64,000 nt of DNA. Source: Plazaster borealis. Taxonomy: Eukaryota; Echinodermata; Asteroidea; Forcipulatida; Labidiasteridae. This document shows, in pieces, positions 33,501 to 40,911 of this stretch (positions are counted from its first letter, which is position 1; each line of letters starts with the position of its first letter). Where the stretch lies: the NCBI GenBank assembly GCA_021014325.1, contig CM037462.1, positions 15,520,135 through 15,584,134 of the forward strand. The letters run 5' to 3'. Under the pieces are notes generated by a model. The model was given only the letters and a program-made list of their open reading frames with translations. It ran no database searches and was not told the DNA's origin. The position numbers and the translations under genes are program-made.

Positions 33501-34223
33501 TTAAGTTTCAAGAATGCCAACGAGATCAAAGACTCTTTGTTTCCTTGTTTGTGTTTTCAGAGGTTTGTGAAGACACACATGACTACTGTGGAGCCAACCC
33601 CGGCTGGCCACCAAGCTGGTGTGATGCTGCTCACTCTTACGTGTTGGCCTACTGCCCAGTAATGTGCGAACTGTGTGTTCCAGCCTGTACGTCATTTTTA
33701 TCACATTAACATTCCCTAGGAAATCATTAGCGAATCATAATCACTTCTTAAGTTGTATACAAATTATGTATCGGTGGTACTGGGATGTTTGCGCTTGCTT
33801 TAGCAGAACAATTTTTAAACGGCCCAGAAGATTTTATCACGCAGTGATGCATCATTGCTCCCCTTTAATACAATGCTGGCAAGTTAAAGTGCTGGAGAAA
33901 GAAACGTTAGAGCTTGGAAAGTAACAAATTTAAAGCTGGAGGAAGTCAAACGTCAACAGTTTATTCGATGATGTAATCATGATGACGACCGTAATCTCTT
34001 CTTTTTTTCCAAGCAGTTGTGTTAGTTAACAAGAAACTCTGAAAATGTGTTTTTTACCGGTACTTTATAGAGCTCGACTAGATTTTACGTCCACAAAACA
34101 CTTGCTAAATTAATGTCGTTTTCTGAAGACGTTCATATTTAATTTTTACAAACCATTGTTTTAATTGCAGCTGCAAGAGAGATGCAACTTACTGATGAAA
34201 ACATGATGGATGAATTCCTGTAG
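18484..34223 (+). CDS. gene A: secreted CAP-domain protein with EGF and ShK repeats, 15 coding exons, 545 aa
   Basis: Coding exons: 18484-18526, 21357-21568, 22103-22351, 23478-23590, 24225-24313, 24781-24810, 25638-25730, 26925-27050, 27889-27984, 28350-28445, 29796-29921, 31688-31780, 32201-32293, 33561-33686, 34171-34223 (TAG). All have GT/AG borders and compatible phases, 1638 bases in total. Order: signal peptide (1 to about 15), acidic leader, CAP domain (about 60-210, with CGHYTQVVWARS and CNYGPAGN), Cys hinge (about 210-245), EGF (246-276), ShK (277-318), EGF, EGF, ShK (383-424), EGF, EGF, ShK (487-528), 17-residue tail ending MQLTDENMMDEFL. CAP proteins are extracellular and mostly non-enzymatic; this combination's role is unknown. 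The usual CAP Glu (GEN) is Gln here (IGQNL). Gene B is its paralogue with one module fewer. Confidence 0.9.
18880..21204. mobile_element. 2.3-kb foldback-type element with AACGTTGAAACAACGTT arrays
   Basis: The termini are inverted: CCCAGCGGGCA at 18880-18890 and TGCCCACTGGG at 21194-21204. Both ends hold arrays of AACGTT-centred words (18895-19215; 20405-21190). The right half contains a 111-bp tandem repeat. The left array includes a direct repeat: ACGTTGAAYAATGATTGGATTTGCAAATT occurs at about 18940 and 19075, in pieces of under 20 shared bases. No transposase and no clear target duplication were found. It lies in gene A intron between coding exons 1 and 2; gene B lacks it. Confidence 0.7.
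20405..21070. repeat. 111-bp tandem repeat, about six units
   Basis: Units are marked by ACGTTGAAACAACGTTACC, at about 20421, 20533, 20645, 20756, 20867 and 20978. Each carries GATGTTGGATCAACATTGAT, GGTTGTTATTATC-CGACGCAAAAACAACC and TATCCAACATTGT. Because 111 is a multiple of three, one frame stays open for 158 codons; this is a by-product of the period. Confidence 0.85.
21357..21568 (+). CDS. gene A exon 2: leader and start of CAP domain
   Basis: It encodes residues 15-85: an acidic, Asn/Glu-rich stretch, then SEIASFLDKHNSLRGQTVP, the first CAP helix with the usual HN--R. About 29 of 212 bases differ from gene B. Confidence 0.88.
22103..22351 (+). CDS. gene A exon 3: CAP core
   Basis: Residues 86-168: VWDSGLATMAQQWSDGC, then FAHGNP, SIGQNLYIAG, VQSWFNE and CGHYTQ. 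It holds two of the CAP metal/active-site-like histidines (FAHG and GHYT). Only four bases differ from gene B. Confidence 0.92.
23225..23425 (-). mobile_element. SINE remnant (minus orientation) in gene A intron
   Basis: The sequence runs GGGTTCTTTTACGTG, CCATCCGAAGGAC, ACTCGAACCCACACTC and TGCTGATCAGAACAGCAGAG, the reverse of the SINE head and body at 10955-11215. A shorter relic sits at the corresponding place in gene B (55330-55435), so the insertion predates the gene duplication. Confidence 0.7.
23478..23590 (+). CDS. gene A exon 4: CAP C-terminal sandwich
   Basis: Residues 169-205: VVWARSNAVGCGVTFC, then WLVTCNYGPA. It completes CAP signature 1 and starts signature 2. The acceptor TTTTGCAG is strong. 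Confidence 0.92.
23768..24135. mobile_element. TTAA MITE in gene A intron
   Basis: TTAAAGGCCCTGTACACTAT at the left mirrors ACCAAATACC-TTTAG at the right, with one TTAA copy mutated. It is the reverse-orientation relative of 7160-7500. The matching gene B intron lacks it. Confidence 0.75.
24225..24313 (+). CDS. gene A exon 5: end of CAP signature 2 and Cys hinge
   Basis: Residues 206-235: GNSGGKPFMQGTPCTQC, then GIGQCYNNQC. The CxxC and C-x6-C spacing is the hinge that follows many CAP domains. Gene B has one extra codon here. Confidence 0.85.
24781..24810 (+). CDS. gene A exon 6: 30-base micro-exon
   Basis: It encodes RLCSTHSEEC across its junctions, completing the Cys hinge. The acceptor TTTACAG and donor GTGAGT are conserved in gene B at 56522-56551, with three base changes or fewer. 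Confidence 0.8.
24929..24991 (-). mobile_element. tRNA-like sequence, probably a SINE head
   Basis: On the minus strand TAGCTCAGTTGGTAGAGC (A box) and GGTTCAAATCC (B box) are intact. The anticodon arm does not pair and the acceptor ends do not match, so it is read as tRNA-derived repeat rather than a working tRNA. Confidence 0.55.
25638..25730 (+). CDS. gene A exon 7: EGF-like 1
   Basis: Residues 246-276: ECKQECLNGG, then CSCKCADGFDGADC. The NGG turn and GF-G--C ending are EGF hallmarks. Phase 1 at both ends. Confidence 0.88.
26925..27050 (+). CDS. gene A exon 8: ShK domain 1
   Basis: Residues 277-318 with six cysteines spaced 6-10-10-3-2 (VCEDTHDYC, WPKSWC, TNC, PAMC, GLC). This is the ShKT fold, common in secreted animal proteins; it does not by itself imply a venom role. 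Confidence 0.9.
27505..27615. mobile_element. truncated TTAA MITE in gene A intron 8
   Basis: TTTAAAGGGATTGTATACG through AACCTGTGAACATTTC matches the left part of 30369-30744, then breaks into a second copy of the TTTTCTAGCTGCTTCAAAG block found at 27266. Confidence 0.5.
27889..27984 (+). CDS. gene A exon 9: EGF-like 2
   Basis: Residues 319-350: PCERVCNSMGGTLDEERC, then CNKGYQGDDCG. One residue longer than its counterpart in exon 12. Confidence 0.88.
28350..28445 (+). CDS. gene A exon 10: EGF-like 3
   Basis: Residues 351-382: CVAKDCKNGGVFNQQDC, then CSRGFTGVECG. It carries one extra codon relative to exon 13. Confidence 0.88.
29796..29921 (+). CDS. gene A exon 11: ShK domain 2
   Basis: Residues 383-424. 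Nearly identical to exon 8 (differences near VLDYC and CERP), including the flanking introns, so it belongs to the recently duplicated module. Confidence 0.9.
30369..30744. mobile_element. TTAA MITE in gene A intron 11
   Basis: TTTAAAGGGATTGTTACGTTTGG at the left (in part) mirrors CCAAACGTATACAGACCCT at the right. The right-hand TTAA is lost. Confidence 0.55.
30745..31500. other. gene-A-specific intron insert, nothing recognised
   Basis: This stretch between exons 11 and 12 has no match in the corresponding gene B intron. It holds short open frames but no domain, splice-consistent exon or clear terminal repeats. Confidence 0.4.
31688..31780 (+). CDS. gene A exon 12: EGF-like 4
   Basis: Residues 425-455: PCLQLCSTGGTLDEEKC, then CFEGFEGDDCG. 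Closest to gene B exon 9. Confidence 0.88.
32201..32293 (+). CDS. gene A exon 13: EGF-like 5
   Basis: Residues 456-486: CVKDCKNGGVLNQTDC, then CGVGFTGVECG. Closest to gene B exon 10. Confidence 0.88.
33561..33686 (+). CDS. gene A exon 14: ShK domain 3
   Basis: Residues 487-528 with the 6-10-10-3-2 cysteine spacing (WPPSWC, CPVMCELC). The donor is GTACGT, as in gene B exon 11. Confidence 0.9.
34171..34223 (+). CDS. gene A exon 15: C-terminal tail
   Basis: It encodes SAREMQLTDENMMDEFL and TAG. The acidic tail differs from gene B by one residue (Arg/Ile). The first clear AATAAA downstream is at about 34978. Confidence 0.88.
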
Positions 34224-36255
34224 TCTGCGAAGCACAGAATGCCGAGGTGTTATTTTTTTCCAAGCCAAGACTCTAAAAATTCTAACCCATCTCTGGCTCA
34301 GGTCTTTAATATAAGACCGCATACGAATTTTAAAACAAATAACGTAAAGCTAGCAATAGTTATGAATTCCGGATAGGGTGGTGGTGTTCATTGTTTTTCA
34401 AAATCAAAATTGGTATTATTGTATTAATTTCATCAGCTGTTAAAGTCATAAGAATTATACCTACTTTTTAATCACTACATTCTTTTAAATTCATTTATAC
34501 ATTTTGAAAATGTTACGCACCTAAGCAAAGTCTTTGACGATAACTAAAAATGTATTCACTTAGCCAAGTATAATTGCTCATCCGTCTGATACCACAAGCA
34601 TTTTTGATCGTATACGAATTTCTGTAAACGCTATAGGAAACATTTTGTCTTTATAAGAAATAGGTTAATTGCGTTTATAATGCACCATAAGCTATGACAT
34701 TGACTGAACTTAGTTATTTTTAACAGTGATACTATATATTCACTAAAAACAGCGTTTTAAACTCTATTCCTTTTCAAAAATCTTGCAGTATGGCCTACCT
34801 CGGTTTCGACAATTATTAGCCTGAGTAGCCATTTTTGTGGACATAATGTAAAAGGTGTCAAAGGTTAAATTGTCCTCCTCACTATTCTATTCCGAGAAAA
34901 CTTATATGTAATGGACTGAAAGGGGGCAACAACTCTGTGAACATTTTTTTTTTGATGACCGACTTTTTCTCATGGAAAATAAATGATTGGTATGAAATAC
35001 GTAATCAGAGTCACAGTTTATTCAGAATTAAGCAGACCAATATAGACCAAATTTGGATTTCCGCTTAAATTCTAACCTTATTGTCCATTAAATTGATCAT
35101 ACATCGTATAATTTAATCTGAGTTTAGTTTTACCAATGATTCACCATAAGAAAATTAAACCTTACCCAAAATCACAAGTTAACCCTAACCCCCTAAGCCT
35201 ACCAGAAAGCTTCCACAACCCATCATACTTCAACAGTTTACTTATTGGAACAGTACAGGTCCTGTGCTTCTGGACTGTGATTTAGTGGGTACTTTTCACA
35301 GTATTAAAACATCCAAATTTCAACAAAACCATCTGTTTGATTTTGGCAGGCCTGGGGTGGTTATAGGGTTTTAATTTCTAATCACTGACTGCGGACCAGT
35401 CTGCTGTATGAGGGTTGGCAATCGGCTTCCTTCAATGTACTACATTTACCTTGCCCTTTAGTTGAAAAAAACCCATATTCTCTTATGTTCAAGTCACTGA
35501 CATGCAAAGGCCACAGGCTACGCATCGACTTTAGTATGGGTAAAGACATGTAATAAATGACAAAACATGAACAATATTCATTTAACTTCCCCATTGTATA
35601 CAAAAAAACGGTTTCAGCACTGTTAAAAATGTAACTTCTATAGATGTTTATTAAAGAAAGCTTTTCTTGAAAAGAAAACCAGAATATGGTTACACAAGTA
35701 TACATTAAATTTGTAGCAGCCATTCAACCGGATTTATTAAACGGGATTTATAACTTTGTCAATCTAGGCACTGGTAGCTGGATCAGTGTCATAACGACTG
35801 GGGATTGGTTTGGGATTCGAATACTCCATTATACGCCATGTGCCTTCTGAACCGTCAAAACGCAAAATAATAAGGCCCTTATACCGTTACATTCCTACAG
35901 TAATTGGTTTAAATTTCTTTCTAGACTTTTGTAATCATTTGGCACCAAGCAGAAAACCATACCACCTTATCTGTGCTTTAATAACAACAGTTGTTTGAAC
36001 AAAATCAATTGTTTGACAATGTGTGATTGTTAAAGTCGTTCCTGAAATCAACTGTTTGCATGGTGTATGAGCGCAGCAAAGGAGCATGAAATTTCCCTTC
36101 CCACCTACCATTCCAACATCTACAAGAGATTGCTTTAACGTTATAACAATAACCAAAACTAAAATTTCTAAAACAAAATTGTGACTAGAAACCCAACCAC
36201 CCACAGCCCCCCCCCCAAACAACAACAACAAATATAAATATATATATAATTATAT
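34224..36255. other. gene A 3' flank and intergenic DNA
   Basis: The first 400 bases are shared with the gene B 3' flank (63030-63260). Beyond that no coding, RNA or inverted-repeat feature is supported. A TA-rich microsatellite lies at 36233-36262. Confidence 0.4.
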
Positions 36256-37482
36256 ATATACACACATAATATATGTTGAGTCACGGGACTCATTTAGGTG
36301 AGTCATTAATTTGTCCGTGTGGTGACACAGTCCTGGGTCAAGTGAGTCATATTGACTCACATGAAACGAGTCAATGTGACTCAACCTGGAATCAAAAGTG
36401 GATCTTTCGACTCACTTAGTAACCTGTAAACGAGTCATCATTTTGTCAATTGTCGTGTCCACTGCAACCCTAAAACGAGTTCCATTACTCAGAACACAAA
36501 ACACATGAGTCTTGTGACTAACCAATGTTTAGCCGAGTCATGTAATGAAACACAGTGACATTCATCATCTAAGTTGAAATTAAGTCATCAACCCATTTAT
36601 TTAATCAATGTCATAAATCCAACACTCTGATTCAATAAGACTTAGCAACAGTTTTTTGTGAACAAATCGATCAAACACAAAATTAATTTAAAAACAAATT
36701 AAGTTGACTTAATGCATTGCAGAAATGTCATGCATCCGTCATGAAATAAGATTCTATAACTTATCTGAAATTTATGAGATATTATACCAGAATTTTAAAA
36801 TCTTAAAATTGTCAGAGAAATAAATAGTTCTCATATTTACAGAAACCTGAGGTGTATGTATTTCAAATTTACGTGCATGCTTGATAATAGACCGATCCAT
36901 TAAGCCCCCCGTTGGGTATTGACCAATCACAGCCCTAATTGCGCAACCAAAAGTCCGACATGCATGCGCGTATGCTTGCGCGGCAGAATTGTGCAGAATG
37001 GCATTGGAGAGGCTCACTTGTTCTTGCTCACACGTGCGTGGTGGGCGGAGCCTAATGGATCGGTCTATGGAGCATTCTCGCACGACAGCTGACATGTACA
37101 AGCACGCACGCTACGCACAGAAATCAGTACTGGTTAGGTGCGCGCAATGTGAACATGTGCTACGAATATAGGAGCGCAATGCTGGGTGGTGACATGTGTG
37201 CGCTTTGCCATCGAGTTGTGTACAAATAGTTTACGCCATGTGCGCAGCTGTACTCCAGCATGGCAGAAATGTGACGAATGAGAACGCTCGAGGGTAAAAT
37301 GAGAAGCTGTTACTTTCAAGACGTTTTTGGTGTGTGTCTGCCAGGAGGATTCTTCTCAACAACAATTATTCAATGTACATGTACATGTGGACTGGTGTCG
37401 ATGTCTATACTTCAGTTGTTTTTGCCCAATTATTTCTTTGGAAAACACACAAAATTGTGTGATGAATTCACATCTCAAAAAC

Positions 37483-37705
37483 TTTCCCAAATGTTGGCTT
37501 GAAGACCAAACACCCTATCATCAGAACAATAACAATTAAGTTTAAAAAAGGCAAGGTCATGGCAAAAAAAAGCATTGGAATTAACCCTTATCCAAATGGG
37601 TGGTAATGAGGTCACACCAAACTTTCCCAAATGTTGGCTTGAAGATCAAACACTTAATAATCGGAACAATAACTATGGTGTTTCAAACAGGCAAGGTCGT
37701 TGGAG
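37483..37705. repeat. direct duplication of an 85-bp block
   Basis: ACTTTCCCAAATGTTGGCTT followed by GAAGA-CAAACAC and GCAAGGTC occurs at 37483 and again at 37619, about 136 bases apart, diverged by roughly one tenth. Confidence 0.7.
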
Positions 37706-37748
37706 ACAAAACAAAAAATCTTATTCACATGCGAGATTGGCATTGATG

Positions 37749-38740
37749 TCATACTACTTTTGATGGTGCTGGTGTATCATCTGTGATATTAAGAACCACC
37801 CTTTGCAAGAAGGTCAGGGTGTTGGCAGCTTTCTTGCTATAGACCAAGTTGAACACATAGTGGACACACATCAACAGGCACATGGCTGAGAGGATGTCCT
37901 CAGTCTCGCATATGGTCTCCCCCTCAACGATGATGGAGAACGTGATGCCTTCATCCAGGACACTCAGAGGATGGTCCCCACTGTGTGTAATGCATGCACT
38001 CGGTGTTGTCATTTCCTCTAAATAAAAAATAAATTAAAACAAAGATATAAAGGACCCATTTTATGTGTAATACTGAGTGATAGGTTGGAGAAGGTCCTGT
38101 CTTTTTGAAGAAAAAAGAAAACTTACTCATGAACAAAAATTACTTGCAATTGATAATTAAACTACATTTTAACATAGGAGGCTATGAAGAGATTATTTGT
38201 TTTTACTTTTCCAAAAAGTACATAGTCCAGTAAAAGATGGATAAAAAAATGCTTAATTGAGCACTTTCTGACTTCAGTGAGACAAGAACGCACTGCCCTG
38301 GCAATGAGTTCACCAAGGTTATTTTTGTAGTCTATGGCATGGATCAAAATACCACTTCCAACAGCAACAAAGCATGAATGAAAAAATGAAGATGGAGGAG
38401 ACGGGCATCAAACTGATTCTAATCCCACAACGAAGTGTTCACCTAACAATAACATGAGTTTGGAACATATTCAAGTTAGCTGAGCAGTTTGTTCAGTAGG
38501 AGAGAAACTGTAATATTGCTTAATCTTACACAATTAATTAGGCTTTTATGAACAGAATATCTAGTTTAAGAATGGTAAATCTAAATCTGTATTAGCCTGT
38601 TCCTTAACAACTCGAGAGAAGATAAAAGTACCATTGTAAAATGAAATTAAACAATACCTTGCTCTGAGGACAAAGTACAGCCTCCAGTTTTTCGCCAAGA
38701 AGCAAGGGAATCACAATCAATGATGCATGTGACATCATTA
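37749..38740 (-). pseudogene. C-terminal two exons of a SAMD3-like uncharacterised protein
   Basis: Exon 38740-38658 (after CAG) encodes MMSHASLIVIPLLLGEKLEA. Exon 38015-37749 encodes LSVLDEGITFSIIVEGETI, then DILSAMCLLMCVHYVFNLVY, TLTFLQRVVLNITDD and a TGA stop. The two join in phase 0. The order (short 'sLc--lgE' segment, then an 'i-leG' strand, a helix with YxxNxxYPK-like text and FxQ+VxxN) resembles the C-terminus of multicopy proteins annotated in databases as SAMD3-like. That match is from memory. Upstream exons were not found, so this copy is probably partial. Confidence 0.5.
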
Positions 38741-39498
38741 CTGAAACAAAAATGAAAATTAAAATGCAAAGAGTTAAGTATGCTGTAATACTAAAATGCA
38801 GTATTAAGATGACAATTGAAGCCTGAGAAACCGGTGTAACACATGCATGCCTGTTCACATCAAGGGGCCACTTCAGATAAAATAATGTACATGATGTAGG
38901 CCTACTCCTACTCCTACATTTTCTCTGTCTCCCACCAGTGCCATGGTTCTATCTCAACCCCCCCTCCAAAAAAAAAAAAAAAAAAAAAACAAAACAAAAC
39001 AGAACAAAACAAAGAGGTGTTCGTGCTTGTATTGCAAGAACACCTACAAACAAAACAAACAAACACCCCCCAAAAAAAAAAAAAAAAACCCACAAACAAC
39101 AACAGCAATGAAATACGATTGTGGAATAGATGCTGGATCCGTACAGCATGTACAGTGAGTTGAAACAAGGCTAAATAGGCCTACATGTGCCTGGCCTTTT
39201 ATTACTAGGTTATGGGAAAAGGAACTTTACAGGAAACAAGTGTCTCAGCCACTATCAAAGAACTGCGATGGCTTCCCAGGGCCTACCTACTCATAGAAAA
39301 AAAACAAGACTTAAGTCTTAACACTCACACCATGGCAAACTGCACTGTATAATTATAAAATATTGAACAATCAATATAAATAAACAAAGAACTTTACAAA
39401 GTTTACATCTCACCATAGTGCAAAGACCTCACAGAAACCATGGATGCATGCAGAAATCAACTACGTACAGTGTCAGTGACAAGGCAAACCCATGACCA

Positions 39499-39675
39499 GG
39501 GCCCAATTTCATAAAGCTGTTTAGCAGAAAATTCTGCTTAGCAAATTTCTTTGCTAAGCAAGCAATGAGTGGGGTACCAGTCACAGCAATGGTAACTGTA
39601 TGGTATTTTGGCTGGTATCCTATTTTTCCTAAGCAAGAGTTTTCTGTGCTTAGCATGCTTTATGAAATTGGGCCC
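39499..39675. mobile_element. palindromic MITE (GGGCCCAATTTCATAAAGC)
   Basis: The left terminus GGGCCCAATTTCATAAAGC and right terminus GCTTTATGAAATTGGGCCC are near-perfect inverse copies. The interior repeats TTAGCAGAAAATTCTGCTTAG and TGCTTAGC words (in pieces). It is nested in the TGAGTCA element. Confidence 0.75.
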
Positions 39676-40911
39676 AGATGACAGGCAACTCGTCCAAAAC
39701 AATCGTGACAATCATGACAATGGATAGGCATAGGCCCTAACCTAACAATACAGAAGTTATTAATACAGCCTAGGCCCCTACCAACAATTAATAAACAAAT
39801 CCTTTTTCTCCGGCCCAGCCTGTGAATGTAGAACCATAGAGACTTGCTCTATGGTAGAACACACTCAATAACGTTAGACAAATATTGACACGACAGTTGC
39901 TATTTTAGTCGAGTGCTACTGCTAGGCCTACATACATTGCCATCGGTAGACCATGTAGACGGTAGCAACATTCCGACTTAAAACATGTAAACTGCTATTG
40001 CTAGTGCTAAGTTAGTTATAAATAGCCATCCTCAAAATGACTGCAAACCTCCAGTTTATCTATGCCCATGAGCAATGAGGCATCCTATTCATAATCCTAT
40101 TCTATCCAAGGCCTGGCCCTAGAGGAGGTATAGCCTAATTTAGTAATGTACAACACTAACTCAACTGGACGCGTGGCACGGACAATAAAGAATTGTAAAT
40201 CTTTGTGTCAACTAAAAACTAAGACTTATAAGAGTGAAACAAAAATTGAGCGTGAAAATACCTGAAATCGGGAATAAAAGTCCACCTAAAACTCTAACTT
40301 CCTCGCCAGTTGCACAAGTTGACCTGTTGCCGGACGTTGCTCTGCATGCAGCAGAAAGACGCTGTCATTCAGTCGGGAGTCGTCAGTCGCGTATACTATA
40401 CTACTACATACTGTACAGATCGTATAGCGCCGTTACACACACAAATCGGATTACCACACAAATCAAGATGGCTGACAGCGCTCCAAGTCCAAACAACGCT
40501 TACGGGTTTCCCTGCGCTCCCCGCAGGGGCGCGGGAAATTGACTCAGTGCTGAGTCTGAAAGGATGATGAACTCATTTCCAAGGAGTTACTGAGTCAAAG
40601 CGACACATTCCACGTGAGTCAAGTTAAAGTTGACTCGCTAAATAATTTTCGCCGAGTCTGATGCGACGCATACAGTTCCAAATTTGAGTCAAGTTGAGCA
40701 TGACTCACAAAAATTGTCCAAAAGTGAGTCGCTTGACACGACGATTGTTTTGTGTGTATATTTTTTAATAATAAATATGAAAGCAACTCGTCATTCTTAC
40801 TAAAATAAATACATAAAGCATTTTGAGTAATTTGCGCCTTAAACACCCAGCAGGGTGGATATGTGCGCATTACAAGTCTTATTATTATTATTATTAATGG
40901 TGGAAACCGCA

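Larger units (their letters stand above)
36256..40761. mobile_element. 4.5-kb TIR element with TGAGTCA arrays and a gene fragment
   Basis: The ends are inverted: ATATACACACA (36256-36266), 8 bases, then GTTGAGTCACGGGACTCATT; on the right (40761-40742, complement) ATATACACACA, 8 bases, then GTCGTGTCAAGCGACTCACT. The inner block matches at 16 of 21 positions and the spacing is exact. Each end holds about five TGAGTCA/TGACTCA words (36277-36420; 40540-40730). The interior carries SAMD3-like exons (minus), a duplicated 85-bp block (37483 and 37619), poly-A tracts and a nested palindromic MITE. No transposase was recognised. Confidence 0.55.

Noticed and set aside
35382..35723. 113-codon minus-strand open frame in the gene A 3' region
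   Set aside because: Composition is that of AT-rich noncoding DNA, no domain is visible and no splice partner was found.
38162..38347. MIHAIDYKNNLGELIARAVRS as an extra SAMD3-like exon
   Set aside because: The exons at 38740-38658 and 38015-37749 already join in phase, and this segment lacks usable splice sites in frame.
38914..39168. Open frames rich in Lys or Phe/Cys around poly-A/T tracts
   Set aside because: They are translations of homopolymer runs.
40234..40542. Plus-strand open frames beginning near ATGGCTGACAGC
   Set aside because: They end in the TGAGTCA array, have no family match and lie inside the TIR element; a promoter for the minus-strand gene fragment is as likely, and neither is supported.
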